Assembly (NCBI RefSeq): GCF_963667135.1
Contig: NZ_OY762974.1
Location: 3,100,001 to 3,164,000, forward strand
Reading direction: 5' to 3'
Source of the DNA: an uncultured Macellibacteroides sp.
Lineage (GTDB): Bacteria; Bacteroidota; Bacteroidia; Bacteroidales; Tannerellaceae
Length of the DNA: 64,000 bases
Shown here: in pieces, positions 19,172 to 27,230 of the stretch
Numbering within the stretch: the first letter of the stretch is position 1
How the letters are laid out: the number at the start of each line of letters is the position of its first letter
Program-made: the position numbers and the translations under genes
The notes under the pieces: model-generated
Told to the model about the DNA's origin: nothing
The model's input: only the letters and a program-made list of their open reading frames with translations
The model's database searches: none

Positions 19172-19945
19172 TTATTCAATGTTCTTTCGTACCTTGGTCA
19201 GATACTCTTTCATTGCTGCCGAATCTTTCTTTTTGATGATATCCTGCAGAATCGAAAGTTGTTCCTGTATCCGCTCGAGTTGTTTAGGCGTACGGGGATT
19301 AAACAAAATTTCAGTAAGAAGGTAATCATCCTCGGATAAAAGTCCGTGCGCAATTTTCATATGCCGCTTGAATGTTGTACCAGGGGCATCCTGATGTTCC
19401 ATAACGGACGCAAAAACAAGTGTTGAGGCAAATGGAATACCCAACGAGTATGCAACAACTTTATCGTGCTCTTCAAATGTATATTCGCAGATGTTCAGTT
19501 TTAACATGGAGTATACGTCTCTGAAGAAAACCTTTCCCAGATGATCGCTCTCTGAAATGATAATTGTATTCTCTTTGCTGAGGTTAGCCAGATTGGCAAA
19601 TGTAGGACCAAACATTGGATGAGTGGATACGTAAGGGAATCCGCAGGTTTGATAAAACTCTTTCAATCCAGTCTTAACAGAGGCTATATCCGAGATGATA
19701 CAATAGGGTTGAAGGAAAGGAAGCACCGCTTTGAAAGCTTCAATTGTGTAGTTAAGAGATACACAATTGATAACCAGTTCCGGAGCAAAATCAGCAATCT
19801 CTTCCGGCGAACTCATCCGAATCGCATTGTAAATAAAACGCATACGTTTTGGATCCTTTTCCAGAACGGCTACTTCATGATCAAAACTAAGCAGGTCGGT
19901 GAAGAAAGATCCCATCTTTCCCGCACCCAGAATAAGTATTTTCAT
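19172..19945 (-). CDS. tyrA: Prephenate dehydrogenase
   Basis: 257 aa. NAD(P)-binding Rossmann start MKILILGAGKMGSFFTDLL, followed by the SVKTGLKEF and STHPMFGPTFANL motifs of arogenate/prephenate dehydrogenases (His in HPMFGP is part of the active site). It makes 4-hydroxyphenylpyruvate for tyrosine. Short form with no C-terminal ACT domain and no fused mutase; the mutase is on the neighbouring DAHP synthase. Its ATG overlaps the TAA of the upstream gene by one base (TAATG), implying translational coupling. Confidence 0.93.
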   Translation of the reverse strand: MKILILGAGKMGSFFTDLLSFDHEVAVLEKDPKRMRFIYNAIRMSSPEEIADFAPELVINCVSLNYTIEAFKAVLPFLQPYCIISDIASVKTGLKEFYQTCGFPYVSTHPMFGPTFANLANLSKENTIIISESDHLGKVFFRDVYSMLKLNICEYTFEEHDKVVAYSLGIPFASTLVFASVMEHQDAPGTTFKRHMKIAHGLLSEDDYLLTEILFNPRTPKQLERIQEQLSILQDIIKKKDSAAMKEYLTKVRKNIE

Positions 19946-21015
19946 TATTGTTCATTCATTACTATCATCTGTTGGCGAACAGATTCTTCATGTATTTCTT
20001 TTAATATCTCTTTTACAAAGTCGACGTTCAATTCCAAAGTTGCACCCATATTAGAACGCTTTTCCAGAATTTCACTGTATCTGGGGGATTGAAGAATCGG
20101 CATGTTATGCTCTTTTTTGTATACTCCAATTTCTTTGGAGATGCGCATGCGCTTGGCCAACAGTTCCAATAATTGTTCGTCGATATTGTCGATCTGACGG
20201 CGAAGTTCCGAAAGATTCTCTGTTGTTTGGTTAACATCACGGATTACCAGCAGGTTTAATACGTAATCCAGCACATCCGGTGTTACTTGCTGAGAAGCAT
20301 CACTCCAGGCACAGTCGGGGTTGCAATGAGACTCAATGATTAAGCCATCAAAGCTCAAATCCATTGCCTGCTGGCATAATGGGGCAATAAGTTCCCTTTT
20401 ACCTCCAATATGGCTTGGGTCACAGATGATTGGCAGATCCGGCAAACGACGGCGAAGTTCGATAGGAATATGCCATAAAGGTAAGTTTCTGTAAATCTTT
20501 TTGTCGTACGAACTGAATCCACGGTGGATAGCACCAATACGATGGATTCCTGCGCCATAAATACGTTCAATTGCTCCAATCCACAATTCCAAATCAGGAT
20601 TCACCGGATTCTTTATGAAAACAGGTATGTCTACACCTTTCAGCGCATCAGCAATTTCCTGAACGGCAAACGGATTAACCGTTGTGCGTGCTCCAATCCA
20701 AAGAATGTCGATACCCGCTTTCAGTGCTTCGAACACATGCTGCTGGGTAGCCACTTCGGTAGCCACATACATGCCGGTCTCTTTTTTTACACGCTTCAAC
20801 CATGCCAGGCCTTCCACGCCAACACCTTCAAATCCTCCTGGTTTGGTACGAGGTTTCCATATGCCTGCACGGAATATCTTAACTCCTTTTGAAGCCAGTT
20901 GTTTGGCTGTTTCAAGAACTTGTTCTTCGGTCTCAGCACTACACGGACCGGCAATAACCAACGGACGCTGATCGTCAACACCCGGAAGTAAGATTGATTC
21001 GAATTTCATTTCCAT
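19945..21015 (-). CDS. Bifunctional DAHP synthase / chorismate mutase
   Basis: 356 aa. Residues about 1-260 are a type I-beta DAHP synthase (VIAGPCSAETEEQV, FRAGIWKPRTKPGGFEG, ICDPSHIGGKRE). Residues about 268-350 are an AroQ chorismate mutase (LRRQIDNIDEQLLELLAKRM and IGVYKKEHNMPI). One polypeptide thus joins the first shikimate step to the first committed step toward Phe and Tyr; fusion often gives allosteric control of the synthase by prephenate. It sits between the aminotransferase (11-nt gap) and tyrA (1-nt overlap). Confidence 0.95.
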   Translation of the reverse strand: MEMKFESILLPGVDDQRPLVIAGPCSAETEEQVLETAKQLASKGVKIFRAGIWKPRTKPGGFEGVGVEGLAWLKRVKKETGMYVATEVATQQHVFEALKAGIDILWIGARTTVNPFAVQEIADALKGVDIPVFIKNPVNPDLELWIGAIERIYGAGIHRIGAIHRGFSSYDKKIYRNLPLWHIPIELRRRLPDLPIICDPSHIGGKRELIAPLCQQAMDLSFDGLIIESHCNPDCAWSDASQQVTPDVLDYVLNLLVIRDVNQTTENLSELRRQIDNIDEQLLELLAKRMRISKEIGVYKKEHNMPILQSPRYSEILEKRSNMGATLELNVDFVKEILKEIHEESVRQQMIVMNEQ

Positions 21016-21026
21016 ATCTTTTATTT

Positions 21027-22208
21027 TTATATTATCTTATTAATTCTGTTTAATGCTTCTTGTAACATCTCTTCTTTGCAACAAAGAGAAATTCGTATGT
21101 AACGGTCGCCCTGACTTCCAAATATAAATCCCGGTGTGAGGAAAACATTCGCTTCATAAAGGACCTTATTGGCCAAGGCTTCTCCACTTTCCGAATCTGC
21201 AGGGATTTTACCCCAAAGAAACAAGCCAACTTGTTTTTCGTCGTAACTACATCCAAGCATCTTCATTATTTGTCCAGCCAGATTTCTGCGATTCTGGTAT
21301 GTTTTATTCATTGTATCATACCACTCTTTCGGAGCTTTTAATGCTTCTACGGCAGCCAACTGCATGGGCTTGAATTGGCCGGAGTCAATATTGCTTTTTA
21401 CCTTAAGGATCCAGTTTACAAATTGGGCATTGCTGGCCAGCATCGCCAATCGCCATCCCGGCATATTGTGCGCTTTACTCATGGAGTTCATTTCAATACA
21501 AATATCTTTGGCTCCGGGAATGCTCAGAATACTCAGCGGAGATTTATTCAGAATAAAACTGTAAGGATTATCATTGCAGATAATAATGTTATTACGTTTT
21601 CCGAAATCAACAATCTGTTGGTATAACTCTATGCTGGCATCTGCTCCGGTTGGCATGTTGGGATAATTAATCCACATAAGCTTTACAACACTCAGATCTA
21701 GCTTTTCGAGGGCGTTGAAATCAGGGTACCAGCCGTTTGCTTCTGTTAAATCGTATGGAATAATCCGGGCTCCAACTAAATTACTTACGGAAGTATAAGT
21801 TGGATATCCTGGGTTAGGAACCAACACGCCATCTCCCGGGTTTAAAAATGCCAGAGAAATATGCAGAATACCTTCCTTAGATCCGATTAGTGGCTGTATC
21901 TCCGTTTGCGGATCCAGTGTAACATGAAACCAGGTCTGGTACCATTCGGCAAATCCTTTTCGCAACTCGGGTATCCCTACATAGGGTTGATAACCGTGAG
22001 TATCTGGTCTTTGCGCTTGCTCGCATAACACACTGATTGCCTTCTCTGAGGGAGGAAGATCAGGACTTCCTACACCAAGGTTGATTACATTCTTGCCGGC
22101 AGCGTTCATTTCGGCTACTTCTTTTAATTTCTTAGAGAAGTAGTATTCGCTTACGCTGTTTACCCGATTTGCAGGTGTAATTTTACACACTTTGTTTTCC
22201 TTCTGCAT
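21027..22208 (-). CDS. Class I/II PLP aminotransferase of the Phe/Tyr operon
   Basis: 393 aa. Fold-type I aminotransferase: NLGVGSPDLPPSEKA, PNPGYPTYTS, the ICNDNPYS motif and the PLP lysine in SMSKAHNMPGWRLAM. Placed between pheA and DAHP synthase, it most likely transaminates phenylpyruvate and 4-hydroxyphenylpyruvate (or prephenate). The sequence alone cannot exclude aspartate or LL-diaminopimelate as substrate. Its start overlaps the 3' end of pheA by 26 nt. Confidence 0.88.
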   Translation of the reverse strand: MQKENKVCKITPANRVNSVSEYYFSKKLKEVAEMNAAGKNVINLGVGSPDLPPSEKAISVLCEQAQRPDTHGYQPYVGIPELRKGFAEWYQTWFHVTLDPQTEIQPLIGSKEGILHISLAFLNPGDGVLVPNPGYPTYTSVSNLVGARIIPYDLTEANGWYPDFNALEKLDLSVVKLMWINYPNMPTGADASIELYQQIVDFGKRNNIIICNDNPYSFILNKSPLSILSIPGAKDICIEMNSMSKAHNMPGWRLAMLASNAQFVNWILKVKSNIDSGQFKPMQLAAVEALKAPKEWYDTMNKTYQNRRNLAGQIMKMLGCSYDEKQVGLFLWGKIPADSESGEALANKVLYEANVFLTPGFIFGSQGDRYIRISLCCKEEMLQEALNRINKII

Positions 22209-23034
22209 ATTCTCCTAATATTCTAAAGTCTTTTGTCAATGGAATGATGGCATCCAGTGCCTGTTTGTATCTCGTATAATCAGTAAATGTCAAATCAATG
22301 TAAAACAGATATTCCCATTCGCGGCCTATAATTGGCAAGGATTGTATTTTTGAAAGATTCATGTCGTAGAAGGAGAGGACGGAAAGAACTTTGGAGAGAC
22401 TGCCGGAGGTGTGAGGAAGAGCGAAAACCACTGATGATTTGTTTTTTTGAACACCCCTTAACAAGTCATCCACATTCCAACGGTCGGCAATAACAAGAAA
22501 GCGGGTGAAGTTTCGTTTATTCGTCTCAATTCCTTCAGCAAGGATTTCCATATTGTATATCTTCGCCGCTTGCTTTCCGCAAATTGCCGCATGTCCTTTG
22601 AGCTTGTTTTCTGATATCCAGCGGGCGCTCATAGCAGTATCACCCTTTTCCACCACCTTTGCATTTGGTAATGTGTCCAGAAAATCAGCACACTGCATAA
22701 GTGCAATAGGATGAGAATTTATTTCCACTATATCTTCTATTTTACTTCCCGGCAATGCAACCAAAGAATGCGAAATGCGAAGCTTGTATTCACCAACAAT
22801 ACTCAGTCCGCTCTCACGAATCAATTCGTGATTTTGTAAAAGACTTCCGGCAATTGTATTTTCAATGGCCATAAGACCGATTGTATCCGGATCATTCTTT
22901 ATAACACTAATCACGTCTCTGAATGTATTGCATCCAACGATCTCGATCTCTTCGCCTTCAAAGTAATTCCTTGCGGCTATATCGTGATATGAACCAGCGA
23001 TTCCTTGTATTGCTACTTTTTTCATTTTATCCAT
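22183..23034 (-). CDS. pheA: Prephenate dehydratase
   Basis: 283 aa from the ATG at 23034; 23025 is an alternative. The longer frame to 23049 runs into the attenuator terminator and is rejected. Catalytic domain: VAIQGIAGSYHDIAA, the NRETIAG-like region AIENTIAGSLLQNHELI and the TRF triad motif in NKRNFTRFLVIA. The C-terminal ACT domain (about 200-280) should bind Phe, but the usual ESRP motif reads QSLP. First structural gene of the operon, directly behind the leader-peptide attenuator. Confidence 0.94.
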   Translation of the reverse strand: MDKMKKVAIQGIAGSYHDIAARNYFEGEEIEIVGCNTFRDVISVIKNDPDTIGLMAIENTIAGSLLQNHELIRESGLSIVGEYKLRISHSLVALPGSKIEDIVEINSHPIALMQCADFLDTLPNAKVVEKGDTAMSARWISENKLKGHAAICGKQAAKIYNMEILAEGIETNKRNFTRFLVIADRWNVDDLLRGVQKNKSSVVFALPHTSGSLSKVLSVLSFYDMNLSKIQSLPIIGREWEYLFYIDLTFTDYTRYKQALDAIIPLTKDFRILGEYAEGKQSV

Positions 23035-23047
23035 ATGCGTTATAAGC

Positions 23048-23079
23048 AAAAAAAAGTCCCGCCATATAGGCAGGACTTT
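23048..23079 (-). terminator. Attenuator terminator upstream of pheA
   Basis: On the minus strand AAAGTCCTGCC (23079-23069) pairs with GGCGGGACTTT over 11 bp (one wobble) around a 5-nt loop, followed at once by T9. It is an intrinsic terminator located before, not after, the genes. The leader segment GGCAGGA at 23130-23136 is complementary to TCCTGCC in its 5' arm and can form the competing antiterminator. Confidence 0.85.
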
Positions 23080-23117
23080 ATATTTTATAATTGATATCTG
23101 TTTATTTACTCAATTCT

Positions 23118-23201
23118 TTACATATAAGATCCTGCCTTTACTCTGCTAAAGTAAAAGTAATAATAAGAATATGTAAAGCTAAAACTATTCATTTGTTTCA
23201 T
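23118..23201 (-). CDS. Phe/Tyr leader peptide (27 aa) of the aromatic operon attenuator
   Basis: A 27-codon frame runs from ATG 23201 to TAA 23118 and starts MKQMNSFSFTYSYYYFYF, followed by nine more residues. It has four Phe and six Tyr codons, nine of them within residues 7-17 plus Phe18. It lies about 12 nt after the predicted transcription start, and its stop is 38 nt before the terminator stem. The codons at positions 22-25 contain the antiterminator strand. Ribosome stalling on Phe or Tyr codons should leave the antiterminator strand free to disrupt the terminator, classical amino-acid attenuation. Start could also be Met4. Confidence 0.85.
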   Translation of the reverse strand: MKQMNSFSFTYSYYYFYFSRVKAGSYM

Positions 23202-23219
23202 TTTGATTTTTATACGTCA

Positions 23220-23248
23220 CAAAAGTAATATATTTTTAGAAACTACAA
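23220..23248 (-). promoter_or_regulatory. Promoter of the Phe/Tyr operon
   Basis: On the minus strand TTG, an 18-nt spacer, then TACTTTTG (23220-23227), an exact TAnnTTTG. Transcription should begin near 23213, just ahead of the leader peptide ATG. Confidence 0.7.
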
Positions 23249-23317
23249 CTAATTAATGGTTTTTTTTTGATGGCTGATAAAAAAAATAGTTGCATCCCTA
23301 AAATTCCTTTGTATAAA

Positions 23318-24244
23318 TTATACAACACGTTGCACAGCTTGCAGAGAATGCATTTCTTTCGGAACATTTTCCTTAATGTTATCAAGTAATACGGAAAGCA
23401 AAGAGTTTCTTACAAAATCGACGCGGGTAACCATCACTATCTGCCGCGCTGGCTTAGGAATAGCAAATGGTCTGACTAATTCCTTTTGTTCGTTGCTCAG
23501 CTGATGAATGGCCAGTTCGGGAATAAAAGTTATTCCGTTTCCACTTTCAACCATCCGCATAAAGGTTTCCATACTTCCCAAACTATATGCAGCCTGGTGT
23601 AACTTTACACTTTCCATCTGGCAAAAACGCATTAACTGGTCACGAAAGCAATGCCCTTCGTCCAGCAACCAAAGCCGTTCCTCATTAATGTCGGCTGTTC
23701 GAATGAGCTCGTTTTTGAAAATAGATTCGTTTTTTGAAATATAACAAAAGAACTCTTCATAATATAATGAATCGTATTGTAGCTGTTTTTCGGTCGGCTG
23801 AGACGCTATAATGGCCGCATCAATTTCTCCGTTAAGCAACGCCGTAATTGTAGTCTGCGTTTTCATTTCAAGAACACGGATATCCAAATCCGGATGTTTC
23901 TTCATAAGCTTATGGAAGAATCGCGGAAGCAGGTATGGAGCAATGGTGGGTAAAACAGCCAGACGAAAGGTTCCTTTCAGCGATTGTTCTTCTTCGTGTA
24001 CAATATCTTTAATAAGAGATGTCTGATAAAGAATTTTACGCGCCTGCTCAATTACCTTCTTTCCTGTTGGGGTAACTTTAACCGGCTGCAGACTTCTGTC
24101 AAATAGCTTAGCTCCAAGTTCCTCCTCCAGTTTAAGGATCATCATGCTCAAAGTTGGTTGTGTTACGTTGCAATGTTCGGCCGCTTTGGCAAAATGACGG
24201 AATGTATCTACTGCAAGTATGTATTCCAATTGTTGAATATTCAT
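23318..24244 (-). CDS. oxyR: OxyR, hydrogen peroxide-sensing LysR-type regulator
   Basis: 308 aa. N-terminal winged helix (MNIQQLEYILAVDTFRHFAKAAEHCNVTQPTLS, in part). The effector domain has two cysteines nine residues apart in EGHCFRDQLMRFC, matching Cys199 and Cys208 of E. coli OxyR, which form the regulatory disulfide. It should activate peroxide-defence genes, including dps here. A 15-bp match to the OxyR half-operator lies 14 nt upstream of its own start (24259-24273), so it is probably autoregulated. Confidence 0.95.
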   Translation of the reverse strand: MNIQQLEYILAVDTFRHFAKAAEHCNVTQPTLSMMILKLEEELGAKLFDRSLQPVKVTPTGKKVIEQARKILYQTSLIKDIVHEEEQSLKGTFRLAVLPTIAPYLLPRFFHKLMKKHPDLDIRVLEMKTQTTITALLNGEIDAAIIASQPTEKQLQYDSLYYEEFFCYISKNESIFKNELIRTADINEERLWLLDEGHCFRDQLMRFCQMESVKLHQAAYSLGSMETFMRMVESGNGITFIPELAIHQLSNEQKELVRPFAIPKPARQIVMVTRVDFVRNSLLSVLLDNIKENVPKEMHSLQAVQRVV

Positions 24245-24257
24245 CTGTTTGTGATTT

Positions 24258-24343
24258 AATAGATTTTATCTATGCAAAGATAGAAATTATCAGTTTAACA
24301 AGAATAGCGCGAGGTAATATAATTGTTGTACAAAAAGAAAAAG
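24258..24343. repeat. Copy 1 of a duplicated OxyR-operator/promoter region
   Basis: This stretch aligns without gaps to 25589-25674, upstream of dps. Shared parts are the OxyR-like dyad (ATAGATTTTATCTAT at 24259-24273), a second half ATAGAAATTATCAGT at 24280, and the block TACAAAAAGAAAAAG (one A shorter than copy 2). The promoter in this copy has drifted: TTTA, 20 nt, TATAATTG. It lies between oxyR and the lipoprotein gene. Confidence 0.8.
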
Positions 24344-24450
24344 ATTTTTTGCTGCCAGATAGAAAATTTCCAAAGATTATTTACACCTTAGCTTTTGAAT
24401 TGAGTTATTTAATTTTTATTAGTTTCATCTTAGTTAATTCTTTAATAATA

Positions 24451-25554
24451 ATGAAATCACTACAAATTCTGTCTTTAACCATAATGATGGCCTTTTTTGC
24501 GTGCGAGAATAAACAAAATCAGCTTCAACCTGGCAGTTTATACACGGACACCTTGTTTCCCGAATTAAAATCAGGAGAGGTATTTTACAAAAGTAAAGAT
24601 CCTTTCGGCGAAATTATGGAACTCAAAGGGAAGTACATCCCCGAAGATACAGCTGTTTTTACTCTCAGTGAATCAGTAATGTTGATAAATGGTAATTTTC
24701 TGGTAATGAAAAACCTGTCGGATCCGCCTTTTAGAGTCTTTCGACTTCCCGATTTGAAACAAGTCAACGTAGTTGGAAAACGAGGAATAGGCCCCGACGA
24801 ATTTAATTTTCCAACCCTTGTCCCCTCACAAGATTCCACCATTCTTTGCTATTTGTACGAAAATAGTAATAACAAGCTGTATAAACTGAATAAAGACGGG
24901 AAAACCGAGTATTGTAAATATCCTTTTCAAGGCACTGATAATAAAGGTATGTTTGCAGCAGAAAAGCAATTGGTAAATACTGGTATTAACGATTTTATGT
25001 ATGTAGATAACAGTCCCTCCGGTAAAAGTATTTACAGAATTACTCAAAAAGGGGACTCTGCTTTAGTTCGGGAGGTATTTAATTTGGGGATGGATCCCAA
25101 ACAGAAATCCCCGTTTGCATATATTGGTGATTTTGGTGCAAATCCATCAAAAAACAGAATGGTATATGCCTATAAGTATTTCAAGATCATAAAATTTATG
25201 GATTTGGAAGCAAAAACCATACGTACAATCAATTTCGAAAAGGATGAATTCGACGAAAGTTCATCACATGAAGTAAATGGCTTAGATAAAAACATCACGC
25301 ATTATTGGGGTATATGTGCGCAAGATGATTATGTCTATTTTTTATATAGCGGACGAACTCCGGTTGAGGTTGTAAAAGAAGCCCAGAAACAAAATTATTA
25401 TATTTTCGTTGAGCAATACGACTGGAACGGTAATCCAGTAAAAAAGTATAAATTGGATCAATGGGGTTATTTTACTGTCGACGAAAAAAATAAAAAGCTC
25501 TATCTGGCATCGATGAATATTGATGGACCATTTATAGAATATCAATTGCCTTAG
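24451..25554 (+). CDS. Lipoprotein with six-bladed beta-propeller (TolB-like), inserted between oxyR and dps
   Basis: 367 aa from the ATG at 24451, which gives a lipoprotein signal (MKSLQILSLTIMMAFFAC). A long upstream in-frame extension overlaps the oxyR start and operator and is rejected. The mature part has repeated beta-propeller strands (for example GNFLVMKNLSDPPFRVFRL and NVVGKRGIGPDEFNFP), typical of the 6-bladed propeller lipoproteins abundant in Bacteroidales. Role unknown. It is flanked by two copies of the OxyR-operator region, so it may be peroxide-inducible. Confidence 0.8.
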   Translation: MKSLQILSLTIMMAFFACENKQNQLQPGSLYTDTLFPELKSGEVFYKSKDPFGEIMELKGKYIPEDTAVFTLSESVMLINGNFLVMKNLSDPPFRVFRLPDLKQVNVVGKRGIGPDEFNFPTLVPSQDSTILCYLYENSNNKLYKLNKDGKTEYCKYPFQGTDNKGMFAAEKQLVNTGINDFMYVDNSPSGKSIYRITQKGDSALVREVFNLGMDPKQKSPFAYIGDFGANPSKNRMVYAYKYFKIIKFMDLEAKTIRTINFEKDEFDESSSHEVNGLDKNITHYWGICAQDDYVYFLYSGRTPVEVVKEAQKQNYYIFVEQYDWNGNPVKKYKLDQWGYFTVDEKNKKLYLASMNIDGPFIEYQLP

Positions 25555-25588
25555 TATACCTTTATTGAATCTATGTATTTAGGAACTT

Positions 25589-25675
25589 TATAGATTTGAT
25601 CTATGTAGTGATAAAAATTATCAGTTTGACAAGTGCTGTTTTGATGATTATCTTTGTAGTACAAAAAAGAAAAAG
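25589..25675 (+). promoter_or_regulatory. OxyR operator and promoter of dps (copy 2 of the duplicated region)
   Basis: ATAGATTTGATCTAT (25590-25604) fits the OxyR pattern ATAGntnnnanCTAT, with a second partial site starting 21 bp later (25611). The promoter is canonical: TTTG (25625-25628), 20 nt, TATCTTTG (25649-25656). Predicted start near 25663, about 38 nt before the dps ATG. Confidence 0.75.
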
Positions 25676-25700
25676 TAAAACAATTTAATAAAAACAGAAA

Positions 25701-26186
25701 ATGAAAACTTTAAATTTTATTCATTTAGATTCAATCGCTGCAGGTAAAGTAGTAGATTCTTTGCAACAATTACTGGCCGACTATCAGGTTTTTTATACAA
25801 ACCTAAGAGGTTTTCACTGGAATATTAAGGGAAATCAGTTCTTTGTTCTTCACAAACAATACGAAGAAATGTATAACAATGTGTCCGAAAAAGCAGACGA
25901 GTTAGCCGAACGTATTCTTATGCTGGGAGGCGAACCTGTAAATAAGTTTAGCGAATACCTGAAAGTTGCCAAGGTTAAAGAAGTAAGCGATGTTTCTTCG
26001 GCAAGCGAATCGTTGAAGAATGTACTTGACACCTATAGCTATTTTATCGGAGAGGAACGTAAGCTGTTAGCTTTGGCATCCGAATTGGCCGATGAAGCAA
26101 CTGTCGCATTAATGAGCGATTATTTGAAGGAACAGGAAAAATTAGTATGGATGCTTGTTGCTTATGCATCGGGCGAATCCAAGTAA
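25701..26186 (+). CDS. dps: Dps ferritin-like DNA-protection protein
   Basis: 161 aa, standard length. Dps forms dodecamers that oxidise and store iron using peroxide and can bind DNA. The ferroxidase ligands are visible in HWNIKGNQFFVLHKQYEEMY and in the segment SEKADELAERILMLGG. It is the classic OxyR target in Bacteroides-group bacteria. It has a canonical promoter behind an OxyR-like site and its own terminator. Confidence 0.95.
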   Translation: MKTLNFIHLDSIAAGKVVDSLQQLLADYQVFYTNLRGFHWNIKGNQFFVLHKQYEEMYNNVSEKADELAERILMLGGEPVNKFSEYLKVAKVKEVSDVSSASESLKNVLDTYSYFIGEERKLLALASELADEATVALMSDYLKEQEKLVWMLVAYASGESK

Positions 26187-26203
26187 GAATAACCCAAAAC
26201 CTG

Positions 26204-26250
26204 AAAAAGCGTCCGGAAAAGCAAAAAAGCTTTCCGAGACGCTTTTTTTT
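26204..26250. terminator. Bidirectional terminator between dps and rhaR
   Basis: AAAAAGCGTC and AGACGCTTTTT form the outer stem and CGGAAAAGC/GCTTTCCG the inner stem. A-run before and T-run after, so it serves both convergent genes; the last bases touch the rhaR stop codon. Confidence 0.85.
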
Positions 26251-27136
26251 AATGTGTCCTTTCTCTGAATTCCGAAGGAGTTACACCCTCTTTCTTACGG
26301 AAAAAGGTAGAAAACTGTCCGGGATTTTCAAAATTCAAAAGAAACGCAATGTCAGAAATACTTTTATTGGACGATGTGAGGAGTTCTTTAGCCCGAAGTA
26401 ACTTCTGCTGCAGTTGATATTGTGCAGGAGAGATCCCTGTATATTCTTTAAACATACGTCTGAACCAAGAATATCCAACACCTATTTCGGATGCAATTTC
26501 TTCCGGCGAAGGAGATTTCTCAATCTGATTTTTCATCAGGATACGTGCTTCGTTAATTTTATCAACTGCATACGTATCTGTAAAAGAATTATTTCGTTCC
26601 TTATAATATACACTTCCCATAATGTGGAGTACAATACTTGAAATCATGGGTTGGTAACCAGCCATTTCCTGCGAAGCAAAACGCATAATATCTTCGTACA
26701 AACTTACAACCGTAGCACTGACGCCAATGTTATGCAAAGGTTCTTCCTTGCAAAAGAAATTATTTTCCACGCGCTTGTCAATATGTACCCCGCGAAAACC
26801 TACCCAATACTCATCCCATCCGGTTTTTTTATCCGGATAGTAACTGTGCCACTCGCCGGGGAAGAGCAAAATCATTGTTCCTGAGTTTATACGTTGCATT
26901 TTTACCGACTGAGACGAAAAATACCCGCTTCCTTTGGTTATATAAACAAGTTGGTATTCGTTTAAAATTCTTCCGGACTGAGGTTTGAAATTGTAAGAGT
27001 CGGGGTGTGCCGATTGAGGATAATTTCCCTCAGGGGGTATAAATTGGTAACCCACTGTAGTTACAGCAATGCCCCATGATTCGTCGTGGGCATTGATGGA
27101 CAAATATTTTAGTTGATCAGCTTTTTGTTCATTCAT
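26249..27136 (-). CDS. rhaR: AraC-family regulator of rhamnose genes
   Basis: 295 aa. The N-terminal cupin-like sensing domain (about 20-170) includes HSYYPDKKTGWDEYWVGFRG. The C-terminal pair of helix-turn-helix motifs is SPEEIASEIGVGYSWFRRMFKEYTG and SISDIAFLLNFENPGQFSTFFRK (each in part). Divergent from rhaB. The two-half-site element at 27138-27171 begins one base before its start codon. An AraC-type RhaR that activates rhamnose genes is known in Bacteroides thetaiotaomicron; this gene holds the same position. It is the best candidate to bind all four copies of the 34-bp element. Confidence 0.88.
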   Translation of the reverse strand: MNEQKADQLKYLSINAHDESWGIAVTTVGYQFIPPEGNYPQSAHPDSYNFKPQSGRILNEYQLVYITKGSGYFSSQSVKMQRINSGTMILLFPGEWHSYYPDKKTGWDEYWVGFRGVHIDKRVENNFFCKEEPLHNIGVSATVVSLYEDIMRFASQEMAGYQPMISSIVLHIMGSVYYKERNNSFTDTYAVDKINEARILMKNQIEKSPSPEEIASEIGVGYSWFRRMFKEYTGISPAQYQLQQKLLRAKELLTSSNKSISDIAFLLNFENPGQFSTFFRKKEGVTPSEFRERTH

Positions 27137-27137
27137 A

Positions 27138-27200
27138 TCAAATTTGAAAGATTTAAGGTCATTTTCGAAAGCAAAAGTAATAAGTTAACTCATAATTTTG
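27138..27200 (+). promoter_or_regulatory. Site D: candidate RhaR operator and rhaB promoter
   Basis: Half-site TCAAATTTGAAAG at 27138-27150 and half-site TCATTTTCGAAAG at 27159-27171 are 21 bp apart and match at 10 of 13 positions. A 21-nt gap leads to the -7 box TAATTTTG (27193-27200). The downstream half-site overlaps the -33 position, and no TTTG -33 is present, as expected for an activator-dependent promoter. Confidence 0.8.
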
Positions 27201-27230
27201 TCGTGTTCATTAAAAAAACTTTGTTGTTAT

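Noticed and set aside
23035-23049. Start of pheA at 23049
   Set aside because: It would place the start codon within the T-run of the attenuator terminator; 23034 or 23025 follows the terminator cleanly.
24154-24450. A 99-codon upstream extension of the oxyR-dps lipoprotein
   Set aside because: It overlaps the oxyR start and the OxyR operator on the other strand. The ATG at 24451 begins a good lipoprotein signal peptide.
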